DNA of 64,000 nucleotides, taken from assembly GCF_009762795.1 (NCBI RefSeq), contig NZ_CP046400.1, forward strand, positions 3,139,501 to 3,203,500, in the 5' to 3' direction. The notes beneath the pieces were generated by a model that worked only from the letters and a program-made list of their open reading frames with translations, had not been told where the DNA came from and did not search any database. Below are positions 16,840 to 24,690 of the stretch, one piece after another; within the stretch, counting starts at the first letter, position 1, and each line of letters opens with the position of its first letter. The position numbers were made by a program, and so were the translations under genes. Source of the DNA: Pseudodesulfovibrio cashew (lineage in GTDB: Bacteria > Desulfobacterota > Desulfovibrionia > Desulfovibrionales > Desulfovibrionaceae).

Positions 16840-17880
16840 ATGGCAAGATTAGTGACACAAAAGTCGCAATATATTCAAGACCTGACCCCCGGCACCCAGG
16901 TGGGAGATATTTTTCTTCTGGCTGCGGCCAACTTGGCCCAGTCCAGAAACGGCCCATACTGGAATCTGACATTTCAAGACGCAACCGGCAAGGTTGACGG
17001 CAAGATTTGGTCACCCAAGAGCCAGGAATACCCTTCCCTGGAGCCCGGACAGATGGCCCGCGTCCATGGCTTCGTGGAGAATTACCGTGATAAGAATCAG
17101 CTCAAGGTCGATCACCTGGAGTTGATAGCACCCGCGCCCGGGGAAATCGATTTCGCCGACTTCCTGCCCGCTTCAAACATCCCGCCTGCGGAACTCTTGG
17201 AGGCTCTGGAAGACCTGATCACGGAACACATGAAGCATACTCCATGGAAGAATTTCTGCCGCAAGGTGCTGGGGGATGAGGAAATCCGTGCCCGCCTGCT
17301 CGTTGCTCCAGGAGCCAAAACCGTTCACCACGCCTACGTCGGCGGCCTTCTGGAGCATACCCTTCAGGTGGCGAGGGCCTGCATGGCCCTGTGCGACGTC
17401 TACCCTGCCCTGGACCGCCAGACCCTACTCGCCGGAGCCGTGTTCCATGATCTGGGCAAGGCCTGGGAGCTGTCTGGCGGTTTGACCAATGATTATACCG
17501 ATGAAGGCCGCCTCCTCGGCCATATCCAGCTCGGCATGGAAAAGATTGATATTTTCCTAAATAAAAACAAAAGACTGGATGACAAGTTAAAGCTTCACTT
17601 TAAGCACCTGATCACCAGCCATCACGGCGAGCACGAGTTCGGTTCACCGGTCCGCCCCAAAACGCCCGAGGCCTTCATCCTCCACTTTGCGGACAATATG
17701 GACGCCAAGCTCAACATCATCGATCAAGCCTACGCGGACATGGATAAGACGGGCGCGGAGTGGTCCCCGTATATGCGTTTCCTGGAACGCAACGTCTTCC
17801 GCACTCCGGCGACTCCCGACAAATCCAAACAGAAAAACGACAAGCCGGAGAACCAATGTTTATTACCTTTGAAGGCATAG
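16840..17880 (+). CDS. YhaM-type 3'-5' exoribonuclease (OB fold plus HD domain)
   Basis: The product is 346 residues. An N-terminal OB-fold nucleic-acid-binding domain (about 20-95; [20 protein letters not shown]) is followed by an HD phosphohydrolase domain (about 160-290; [15 protein letters not shown], then [10 protein letters not shown]). This order is that of YhaM/CBF1-type exonucleases, which trim RNA and single-stranded DNA in a metal-dependent manner. The ATG is preceded by AAGAAAG. The last 25 nt overlap the tmk start, implying coupled translation. A C-terminal Lys-rich tail is seen. Confidence 0.88.
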   Translation: MARLVTQKSQYIQDLTPGTQVGDIFLLAAANLAQSRNGPYWNLTFQDATGKVDGKIWSPKSQEYPSLEPGQMARVHGFVENYRDKNQLKVDHLELIAPAPGEIDFADFLPASNIPPAELLEALEDLITEHMKHTPWKNFCRKVLGDEEIRARLLVAPGAKTVHHAYVGGLLEHTLQVARACMALCDVYPALDRQTLLAGAVFHDLGKAWELSGGLTNDYTDEGRLLGHIQLGMEKIDIFLNKNKRLDDKLKLHFKHLITSHHGEHEFGSPVRPKTPEAFILHFADNMDAKLNIIDQAYADMDKTGAEWSPYMRFLERNVFRTPATPDKSKQKNDKPENQCLLPLKA

Positions 17881-18488
17881 AGGGTACCGGAAAAACTACG
17901 CAGATCCAGCGGGCCAAAGCTTATTTCGAGGCCAAGGGAAAAGAGGTCTTTCTGACCAGGGAGCCGGGCGGTAGCCGCGTGGGCACGGAGTTGCGTAAGA
18001 TGCTCCTTCACGTGGACAACAGCGACATCACCCCCATAGCTGAGCTGTTTCTCTATCTGGCCGACCGCGCTCAGCACGTGGCTCAAGTGATCCGCCCCGA
18101 ACTGGGAGCCGGGAAAGTCGTCCTGTGCGACCGTTTCGCCGACTCCACCGTGGTCTACCAGGGCTATGGACGTGGGCTGGACACCGCAACGCTCCAGCAA
18201 CTCAATGAGGTGGCCGTGGACGGACTGTGGCCCGACCTGACCATCGTGCTGGACCTCGACCCGGAAACAGGCCTGAAACGGGCTACCTCCCGCAACAAGG
18301 ATGAAGGCAAGGCTGAAGAGGAAGGACGATTCGAGGCCGAGCACATCTCCTTCCACAAGCGTATCCGCGAAGGGTACCTGGACTGGGCCTCCCACCACCA
18401 GGACCGAATCAAGGTCGCCAAGGCGGACGGCACCCCGGACGAAGTCTTCACCGCTGTCAAAGCGCTTCTAGACGATATCACAGCCTGA
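17856..18488 (+). CDS. tmk: Thymidylate kinase
   Basis: The product is 210 residues. It phosphorylates dTMP to dTDP. The P-loop GIEGTGKTT begins at residue 7. The TREPGG motif, the DR(F/Y) motif [12 protein letters not shown] and a lid region near [15 protein letters not shown] are present. The start at 17856 is set by GGAG 8 nt upstream and the FITFEG opening. It overlaps the upstream exonuclease gene by 25 nt. Confidence 0.97.
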   Translation: MFITFEGIEGTGKTTQIQRAKAYFEAKGKEVFLTREPGGSRVGTELRKMLLHVDNSDITPIAELFLYLADRAQHVAQVIRPELGAGKVVLCDRFADSTVVYQGYGRGLDTATLQQLNEVAVDGLWPDLTIVLDLDPETGLKRATSRNKDEGKAEEEGRFEAEHISFHKRIREGYLDWASHHQDRIKVAKADGTPDEVFTAVKALLDDITA

Positions 18489-18605
18489 TCGGGACCATTC
18501 ATCCGCCAGCAACGGATTAGGGTCTGGATTCTTTGAGCGAATCTGCTATGCTGCAAGACATGGCCCAAGGACATTCCCGTCAACATACCGTCCATACAGG
18601 ATTTC

Positions 18606-19427
18606 ATGCCTGAAGACAGCACGCTCGGACCTCCACATTCTCATAAAATACCGGTATCATCGATTCTGGATACCGTATTATACCTCGCCCTCATGGCCGG
18701 GCTTCTCTGGCTCGTTTCCCTGGGCACCGAACGGCTGGGCTACAACTGGCAATGGTATCGGATACCGCAGTACCTGGTCCAGGTCACGGACAATGGTCTA
18801 TCCTGGGGCCCGCTTATGCAGGGACTGGGAGTCACCCTGCAGATAACGGGCATATCCTTATCGCTCATGTTGGTTATCGGCCTGACAACAGCCCTCATGC
18901 GCATGTCCCGCTCCTGGGCGGCGCGGGGCGTGGCCCGGCTCTATATGGAACTGATCCGCAACTCCCCGCTGCTCATCCAGATATTCTTCCTCTATTTCGT
19001 GCTCGCCCCCATACTGGGCATGTCCGGCTTTTGGGCCGCTATCATTGCCTTATCGCTGTTCGAGGGAGCCTATGCCTCTGAAATATTCCGGGCGGGCATC
19101 ACCTCTATAGACATGGGTCAGTGGGAAGCTGCCAAATCCCTCGGCATGCCGTCCTACGCCATGTACCGGCACATCATCCTGCCCCAGGCGATACGACGCG
19201 TCCTGCCTCCGCTGACAAGCCAGGCTATCTCGCTGATCAAGGATTCCGCGCTGGTGTCCACGGTGGCCATCCTCGACCTGACACAACGAGGTAGAATGAT
19301 AGACGCCGAAACTTTTCTGACCTTTGAAATATGGTTTACCGTCGCCGCCATCTATCTCGTCATCACTCTGGCCCTGTCCGGCGTGGTGCGGGTACTTGAA
19401 CGGCGCGCCAACGGCCTCGCGCCCTAA
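18606..19427 (+). CDS. Amino-acid ABC transporter permease (HisM/GlnP family)
   Basis: The product is 273 residues with about five transmembrane segments. The conserved permease elements are GLGVTLQITGISL near residue 75, YMELIRNSPLLIQIFFLYFVL, and the ATPase-contacting EAAKSLGMPSYAMYRHIILPQAIRRVLPPL loop (in two stretches). It works with the binding protein and second permease just downstream. An approximately 60-residue N-terminal extension before the core contains one extra hydrophobic segment. No ATP-binding subunit gene is adjacent. Confidence 0.9.
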   Translation: MPEDSTLGPPHSHKIPVSSILDTVLYLALMAGLLWLVSLGTERLGYNWQWYRIPQYLVQVTDNGLSWGPLMQGLGVTLQITGISLSLMLVIGLTTALMRMSRSWAARGVARLYMELIRNSPLLIQIFFLYFVLAPILGMSGFWAAIIALSLFEGAYASEIFRAGITSIDMGQWEAAKSLGMPSYAMYRHIILPQAIRRVLPPLTSQAISLIKDSALVSTVAILDLTQRGRMIDAETFLTFEIWFTVAAIYLVITLALSGVVRVLERRANGLAP

Positions 19428-19448
19428 CCCGCAACCCAGGAGGACCAC

Positions 19449-19547
19449 ATGACCATCTGGAGAGCGATCAAGACCGGCAAGGGTATTCTCATCGCCATTT
19501 TGGGAGTGTCCCACGTGACCTTCGCACAGGCATCCTGCAAACCTTAA
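19449..19547 (+). CDS. Small ORF encoding a 32-residue signal-peptide-like product
   Basis: An ATG preceded by AGGAGGACC starts a 32-codon frame ending in TAA. It has a basic N-terminus (W-R-A-I-K-T-G-K), a hydrophobic stretch (GILIAILGV) and AQA followed by SCKP, like a signal peptide with a cleavage site and a four-residue tail. It lies between the permease and the binding-protein gene. It could be a leader-peptide gene coupling their expression, or the remnant of a duplicated binding-protein start. The strong ribosome binding site is the main support. Confidence 0.45.
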   Translation: MTIWRAIKTGKGILIAILGVSHVTFAQASCKP

Positions 19548-19587
19548 CGCGTCCGGATTCGTTGCGGACCGGAACAGGAGAACCCAC

Positions 19588-20406
19588 ATGAAACTCTTTC
19601 GTTTAACCACCCTGCTGACCATTTTCTGCCTTGCGGCCCTCATACTCGGCCCGGCCCATGCCGCCCGGGCGGCCGAGTCCAGCCAACTGGAGACCATCCT
19701 CAAACGAGGCACTGTCAAAGTAGGCTTCGACACATTCAAGCCCTGGGCCATGAAGGACAAAAAGGGCGACTACATCGGCTTTGAAATCGACGTAGCCAAG
19801 AAGCTTGCCGAGGATATGGGCGTCAAGGTCGAATTCGTGCCCACCAAGTGGTCGGGCATCATCCCCGCCCTGCTCACCGGCAAGTTCGACATCATCATCG
19901 GCGGCATGTCCGTGACGCCCAAACGCAACCTCAAGGTGAACTTCTCGCTCCCCTACGAGTTCTCTGGCATGTCCATCGTGGCCTCCAAGTCCATGGCGGG
20001 CGAACGCTCCACCCTGGAGGACTTCAATACGCCCGGCACCAAGATAGCCGTCCGCCTGGGCACCACTGCGGCGGAAGCGGCCAAGAACTTCCTGCCCAAG
20101 GCCGAAAAGCTCTACTTTGACGAAGAGTCCCAGACCATCCAGGAACTTCTCAACAACCGCGTCCATGCCGTGGTCGCCTCCAACCCGCTGCCCTTCAACC
20201 TGGCCAATGAATACGCGGACCAGCTCTACCTTCCGCTGAAGGAAGACTTCACCAAGGAGCCCATCTCCTTTGCCGTGCGCAAGGGCGATCTCGACTATCT
20301 GAACTGGCTCAACAACTGGGTCCGCGTGAACATGAGCAAGGGATGGTTGCAGAACAGGTATCACTACTGGTTCTTCACCAACGAGTGGGAAAACCAGATC
20401 CAATAA
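19588..20406 (+). CDS. Amino-acid ABC transporter substrate-binding protein
   Basis: The product is 272 residues with an N-terminal signal peptide ending near AHAARAAE. The mature part is a family 3 solute-binding fold: KRGTVKVGFDTFKPWA, YIGFEIDVAKKLAEDMGVKVEFVPT, DIIIGGMSVTPKRN and VRLGTTAAEAAKNF. It delivers a polar amino acid in the periplasm to the flanking permeases. Substrate specificity cannot be read from the sequence. GGAG lies 8 nt before the ATG. Confidence 0.93.
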   Translation: MKLFRLTTLLTIFCLAALILGPAHAARAAESSQLETILKRGTVKVGFDTFKPWAMKDKKGDYIGFEIDVAKKLAEDMGVKVEFVPTKWSGIIPALLTGKFDIIIGGMSVTPKRNLKVNFSLPYEFSGMSIVASKSMAGERSTLEDFNTPGTKIAVRLGTTAAEAAKNFLPKAEKLYFDEESQTIQELLNNRVHAVVASNPLPFNLANEYADQLYLPLKEDFTKEPISFAVRKGDLDYLNWLNNWVRVNMSKGWLQNRYHYWFFTNEWENQIQ

Positions 20407-20418
20407 CGGACCGGTCTC

Positions 20419-21309
20419 TTGGCTTCCCGCCCCACCTCCCGCATACCGAAAATCACCCCGCTGGACGCCGTCATCCTGACGGCGCTGGCGGGGGTGATCG
20501 GTTACGTCCTGTTCAAGGCCGCCACCGGACTCAACTACCACTGGAAGTGGGAGGTGATACCGCAATTCATCCTGCGCTACGACGAGGGGACTGGAAACTG
20601 GCGGGCTGGGCTCTTGACCGAGGGACTGATAACCACGCTTCGGCTCTCGGTCTGGGCCACCGGCATGGCCATTATCATCGGCACGGTGGTCGGGTTGTTC
20701 CGGGTCAGCCCCTCCCTGTTCAAGCGACAGGTGGCGACAACGTACGTGGGCCTGATCCGCAACACCCCGCCCCTGGTCCTGATCTTCATTTTTTATTTTT
20801 TCATTGGCGACCAGATCATGACCGCCCTGGATGTGGATGGATTCGTTCGTTCGCTCTCCGAGGAAACCAAATCTTTCCTGGCCGTTTTTTTCGGTCCCAT
20901 GAACCGCTTTCCTCAATTCCTGTCGGCGCTGATCACTCTGACCCTTTTCGAAGGCGCATACATTGCCGAGATAGTCCGAGCAGGCATCGAGTCAATAGAG
21001 GCGGGCCAATGGGAGGCATCCACGGCCCTGGGAATGCGCCGTGGTCAGTCCATGCGTTACGTCATTTTGCCACAGGCAATGCAACGCATGTTGCCAGCAC
21101 TGGCTGGACAGTTTATATCCATCATCAAGGATTCGGCCATCGTGTCCGTCATTTCCATTGAAGAACTGACGTTCCAGGCCCAACAGATCATGACCACCAC
21201 CTATCGCAGCTTCGAGGTCTGGACCACGGTCCTGGTCATGTATTTTATTTTGACCTTTTTCTGCTCATTACTGGTCAGAAAACTCGAACTTGCATTGCAA
21301 AGGAATTGA
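20419..21309 (+). CDS. Amino-acid ABC transporter permease, second subunit
   Basis: The product is 296 residues and is a paralogue of the permease at 18606. It has TEGLITTLRLSVWATGMAI, YVGLIRNTPPLVLIFIFYF and EASTALGMRRGQSMRYVILPQAM. An insertion of about 25 residues (EETKSFLAVFFGPMNRFPQ) between two membrane segments is unusual for the family. A TTG codon at 20419 is the only reasonable start; the ribosome binding site is weak. Together with its upstream neighbours it makes a heteromeric importer lacking a local ATPase gene. Confidence 0.88.
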   Translation: MASRPTSRIPKITPLDAVILTALAGVIGYVLFKAATGLNYHWKWEVIPQFILRYDEGTGNWRAGLLTEGLITTLRLSVWATGMAIIIGTVVGLFRVSPSLFKRQVATTYVGLIRNTPPLVLIFIFYFFIGDQIMTALDVDGFVRSLSEETKSFLAVFFGPMNRFPQFLSALITLTLFEGAYIAEIVRAGIESIEAGQWEASTALGMRRGQSMRYVILPQAMQRMLPALAGQFISIIKDSAIVSVISIEELTFQAQQIMTTTYRSFEVWTTVLVMYFILTFFCSLLVRKLELALQRN

Positions 21310-21419
21310 TTCCCGTGAACCTCTTCGGCTGGAATCCATTTAAAAAGAAATTTAATCAGGACGCATCCCCTCTCGCACAAGAGACGCAATGCGGCCCGTT
21401 CAACAAGGAGACATTTCAT

Positions 21420-21680
21420 ATGGACGACATCAAAGTCTATGCCCTTTCCACCTGCATCCATTGCCGCAACGCCAAGAAATATCTCGACGAGTGCGGCGTG
21501 AAATACAATTGCGTCCATGTGGATGAACTCAGCGGCGATGAGCGTAAGGAAATAGTACAACAAATCAAGGACCTCAATCCCGCTGTTTCGTTCCCCACCA
21601 TCGTTATCAAGGATACGGTCGTCGTGGGATACCACAAGGACAAAATCGACAAGGCTCTCGAAAAGGAAGGGATCAAATAA
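21420..21680 (+). CDS. Glutaredoxin-like protein
   Basis: The product is 86 residues with a thioredoxin fold and redox motif CIHC (VYALSTCIHCRNAKKYL), then the cis-Pro strand in VSFPTIVIKD. The start at 21420 is chosen because AAGGAG lies about 10 nt upstream. A longer in-frame start (GTG at 21315 behind AAAGGA) would add a 35-residue positively charged extension and cannot be excluded. It ends one base before the ferredoxin:thioredoxin reductase gene, so that enzyme is the likely reductant. Confidence 0.88.
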   Translation: MDDIKVYALSTCIHCRNAKKYLDECGVKYNCVHVDELSGDERKEIVQQIKDLNPAVSFPTIVIKDTVVVGYHKDKIDKALEKEGIK

Positions 21681-21681
21681 G

Positions 21682-22014
21682 ATGGATGCCAAGACGCTCT
21701 ACGAAAACCTCAGGAAAATCCAGGAACCCAAGGGATACTACTTCAACAAAGACATGGAGATGACCCTGCCGTTGCTCGAATCGCTGCTGACCAACAAGGA
21801 GCGGCATGGCTACATGGCCTGCCCCTGCCGTCTGGCAAATGGTGAACTGGAAGCGGACAAGGACATCATCTGCCCCTGCGTATATCGCGAAGAGGACGTC
21901 AAGGAGTACGGCGCATGCTTCTGCGCCCTGTACGTAAGCAAGGAGTACAACGACGGCACCATTGAAAAGCAATATGTGCCGGAAAGAAGGCCGCCGGAAA
22001 AAATTCTTTTCTAA
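21682..22014 (+). CDS. Ferredoxin:thioredoxin reductase, catalytic (beta) subunit
   Basis: The product is 110 residues. It carries the full set of cluster and redox cysteines: CPC (ACPCRL), CPC (ICPCVY) and CFC (ACFCAL). These bind a [4Fe-4S] cluster next to a redox-active disulfide and pass electrons from ferredoxin to a thioredoxin-like protein. In phototrophs it pairs with a variable subunit; none is nearby. The start directly follows the glutaredoxin-like gene, supporting that as its substrate. The gene ends in a strong terminator. Confidence 0.93.
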   Translation: MDAKTLYENLRKIQEPKGYYFNKDMEMTLPLLESLLTNKERHGYMACPCRLANGELEADKDIICPCVYREEDVKEYGACFCALYVSKEYNDGTIEKQYVPERRPPEKILF

Positions 22015-22030
22015 ACCGCAGACAGCGCCC

Positions 22031-22057
22031 AAAAGCCCCGCTCAGCCCGGGGCTTTT
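22031..22057 (+). terminator. Terminator after the FTR gene
   Basis: A 10-bp stem (AAAAGCCCCG and its complement) with a 7-nt loop, followed by ATTTTTTC. It overlaps the stop codon of the convergent M48 protease gene and is probably bidirectional. Confidence 0.85.
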
Positions 22058-23132
22058 ATTTTTTCTTTGCTACTGTTTCAGCCCGCTCCGGCATGAGGTC
22101 CTTCCCGGCCTCCTCCTTGCCCGCTATTTCCTTATGACACTCGGTGAGGAATACGTATCGGGAGGCAGAGGTGGGGTGAGTCGTAGCATGGGTGATCGCA
22201 TAAGGGAAACTCGCCCCCATCCTGCGCCAGAAGTTGGCTACATTCGAGCTGTCGTATCCGCCTCGCTCCATGAAGTACATTCCCACATAATCCGCCTCCT
22301 GCTCGAACTCCTGGCTGTAGAGCATACCACCAACGTTCTGGAACGTGTTGATGTACACTCCTGTCAGTCCGCTCAGAATGCCGTCAAGAACGGCCCCCAT
22401 CACCCGGTTGCCCTGCTGTTTGTCGATATGGTCCATGACGTTGTGACCCATTTCATGACCTATGACCAAAGCGAGTTCGTCATCCTTTTGTGCGAACTGC
22501 ATCATCCCCTTGGTGACCATCACGGCATGCCCGTTTGCGTAGGCATTGACGACCACGTCCTCCGTCAGGACGACGGAATAACTGCACCGTTTAGCGGGAG
22601 ATACAACAAGTTTCTTGGGCAAACCGTCCCGCTCGATCCAAAACTCGATATCCTTCCCGGATTCAAGGAGTTCAGTCAATCGCGTCTGGAAATCTCTGTA
22701 GCAATACTTGCCCGGCTCGATCTTGTCGTCATTCAGATAGGTGATGATATCCCCAACCTGGAAACCACTTTTCTCGGCCGGAGAATTCGCCAACACATAG
22801 GTGACTTTGACATATTCTTCCAGGCCCAGAGCATCCGCATAAGCGGAACGCCAGTCCTTGGCGACGGCATCAATGGAGTTGGTGTCCATGCCTATGAAAT
22901 AGGTCACGTCATCACCGCAAATCGGTACCCCGTTGGTCAGTATTGGCTGGGCGACTCGGCTCAACCTGCGAAACAACTCGATCTGCTCTTCGACCGCCAT
23001 TTTTTTCTGGATTGCGGCTTCCTGTTCGGCAAGCTTGGGATCGATGGTTGGGCGTGCGGTAACCGGAGCACAACCATTGAGGACATAGAGTGACAACAGG
23101 AGGGAAAAAGACAAAAACAGCCGCATACGCAT
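22056..23132 (-). CDS. PDZ-containing M48-family metalloprotease lipoprotein
   Basis: The product is 358 residues. It starts at 23132, after GAGGTG, with a lipoprotein signal peptide whose lipobox ends in LNGC. A small PDZ domain (NSPAEKSGFQVGDIITYLN) is followed by the zinc protease core with HEMGHN and, downstream, the third ligand in EQEADYVG. Members resemble BepA/LoiP in outer-membrane quality control. The C-terminal Lys-rich tail ends inside the terminator hairpin. A longer in-frame start at 23195 is less likely. Confidence 0.9.
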   Translation of the reverse strand: MRMRLFLSFSLLLSLYVLNGCAPVTARPTIDPKLAEQEAAIQKKMAVEEQIELFRRLSRVAQPILTNGVPICGDDVTYFIGMDTNSIDAVAKDWRSAYADALGLEEYVKVTYVLANSPAEKSGFQVGDIITYLNDDKIEPGKYCYRDFQTRLTELLESGKDIEFWIERDGLPKKLVVSPAKRCSYSVVLTEDVVVNAYANGHAVMVTKGMMQFAQKDDELALVIGHEMGHNVMDHIDKQQGNRVMGAVLDGILSGLTGVYINTFQNVGGMLYSQEFEQEADYVGMYFMERGGYDSSNVANFWRRMGASFPYAITHATTHPTSASRYVFLTECHKEIAGKEEAGKDLMPERAETVAKKK

Positions 23133-23201
23133 GAAGCACCTCGAATATTGAGTAACAGATACGAGACACCGATACCTTAAACAATCGTGTGCCACAAGAC
23201 G

Positions 23202-23234
23202 AAAAAAAAGCCCTCATCACTGAAGGCCTTTTTT
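23202..23234 (-). terminator. Terminator downstream of the O-acetylhomoserine sulfhydrylase gene
   Basis: On the minus strand a hairpin of about 14 pairs with two G-T wobbles and a 4-nt loop is followed by eight T residues. It lies 23 nt after the stop at 23257. Confidence 0.75.
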
Positions 23235-23256
23235 ATCAGTAAAATAAGCAGGGAAG

Positions 23257-24564
23257 CTACCTCTGCGACTTCGCCAGAGCCATATCCAGATCTTCTATAA
23301 TATCTTCTGCATCCTCGATACCCACGGAGATACGGACAAGATCCTCCGGCACGCCGGCGGCAGCTTGTTCCTCTGGGGTGGACTGTCCGTGTGTGGTGGA
23401 CGCGGGATGAATGACCAAGGTCTTTGCGTCAAGAATATTGGCCAGATGCGAGCACAGTTCGACCGACTCGATGAACTTGCGTCCCGCTTCAAGGCCACCC
23501 TTCACACCGAAGCCAAAGACCGCACTGGGGCCCAGTGGGAAGGTGTTCTTGGCACGGTCATGGTCCTTGTGGCTGGGCAGACCTGCATAATTAACCCACT
23601 CAACGGCATAGTGCGTTTCAAGGAATTCCGCTACCTTGCGAGCGTTTTCGCAATGCTGTTTGGCACGAAGCGGCAGAGTCTCCATCCCTTGAAGAATCTG
23701 GAAGCTGTTGGCCGGGGAAATGGTTGCGCCGGTATCGCGGAGCATGCCGATACGCAACTTGGTGACGAAGACAGGACATGGATTGCCTGAGCCTCCGCCC
23801 AAGGCTTCCCACAGTTTAAGCCCGTTGTAGGTCGGGTCCGGTTCAGTGAGTTCGGGATACTTACCTCCCTCACCCCAATCGAAATCCCCCTTCTCCACAA
23901 TGGCACCACCCATGGCCGTACCGTGTCCGCCGATAATCTTGGTCAGGGAATAGACCGCGATGTCGCAGCCAAAATCAAAGGGATTGAAAATTGGCGGCGG
24001 AGCAACGGTGGCATCAAGCACAAACGGCACGCCGTGGCGATGGGCCACATCGGCAATACCCAAGAGGTCATCCACGTTGCAACGCGGATTGCCGATAGCT
24101 TCGGAATAGACAAGTCGGGTGTTCTCGTCCATGGCCGCCTCGAAGTTGGCAGGATCGGACGAGTCCACGAACCTCACTTCAATACCGAACCGTTTCAGAG
24201 TATGCTCGAACAGGGTCTGCGTTCCGCCATAAATGTTGGAGCCGGTGACAATGTTCTGCCCCGCAGAGGTGATTGCCGTGACGGCATAGAAGATGGCAGC
24301 CATGCCCGAAGCCACGGCCAGGGCACCGGCACCGCCGTGCAAATCGGCAAGGCGCTTTTCCAGCACGTCCGTGGTCGGATTCATGAGCCGGGTATAGATA
24401 TAGCCCGCTTCCTTGAGTGCAAAGAGGTCTGCGGCGTGTCCGGCGTCCTTGAACAGGTACGCCGTTGTCATATGGATGGGCACGGCCCGTGAGCCGGTAT
24501 CGCTGTCAGGGGTATGGCCCGCATGCAGGGCCCTTGTCTGGGGACCATAGGATTTATTGGCCAT
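23257..24564 (-). CDS. O-acetylhomoserine aminocarboxypropyltransferase (sulfhydrylase)
   Basis: The product is 435 residues, typical of the Cys/Met PLP-dependent family branch that acts on O-acetylhomoserine. It makes homocysteine from O-acetylhomoserine and sulfide. Motifs are TRALHAG, YIYTRLMNPTTDVLEKRLA, the PLP-phosphate segment SGMAAIFYA, the lysine region SLTKIIGGHG and SVGIEDAEDIIEDL at the C-terminus. The start at 24564 (GGAG 8 nt upstream) is preferred to 24660. It follows trmFO on the same strand with a 126-nt gap that may form a structured leader. Confidence 0.92.
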   Translation of the reverse strand: MANKSYGPQTRALHAGHTPDSDTGSRAVPIHMTTAYLFKDAGHAADLFALKEAGYIYTRLMNPTTDVLEKRLADLHGGAGALAVASGMAAIFYAVTAITSAGQNIVTGSNIYGGTQTLFEHTLKRFGIEVRFVDSSDPANFEAAMDENTRLVYSEAIGNPRCNVDDLLGIADVAHRHGVPFVLDATVAPPPIFNPFDFGCDIAVYSLTKIIGGHGTAMGGAIVEKGDFDWGEGGKYPELTEPDPTYNGLKLWEALGGGSGNPCPVFVTKLRIGMLRDTGATISPANSFQILQGMETLPLRAKQHCENARKVAEFLETHYAVEWVNYAGLPSHKDHDRAKNTFPLGPSAVFGFGVKGGLEAGRKFIESVELCSHLANILDAKTLVIHPASTTHGQSTPEEQAAAGVPEDLVRISVGIEDAEDIIEDLDMALAKSQR

Positions 24565-24690
24565 GGTCAATACTCCGTGGTTTACGCGGTCGCCCGCTGG
24601 GTTCTTTCTCACGGCCCAAGCATGCGCAAAAGCGGACGCTGTGGCAATGCCCTGTCCCATTGGAACTTGTTATGGCGGAGATAACCCGGG

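Noticed and set aside
19603-20916. 437-codon minus-strand frame opposite the binding protein and permease
   Set aside because: Antisense of a conserved transporter; composition is that of reverse-complement GC-rich coding DNA.
24565-24690. S-adenosylmethionine riboswitch before the sulfhydrylase gene
   Set aside because: I could not match it to a SAM-I, SAM-II or SAH consensus, so only a possible unnamed leader structure is reported.
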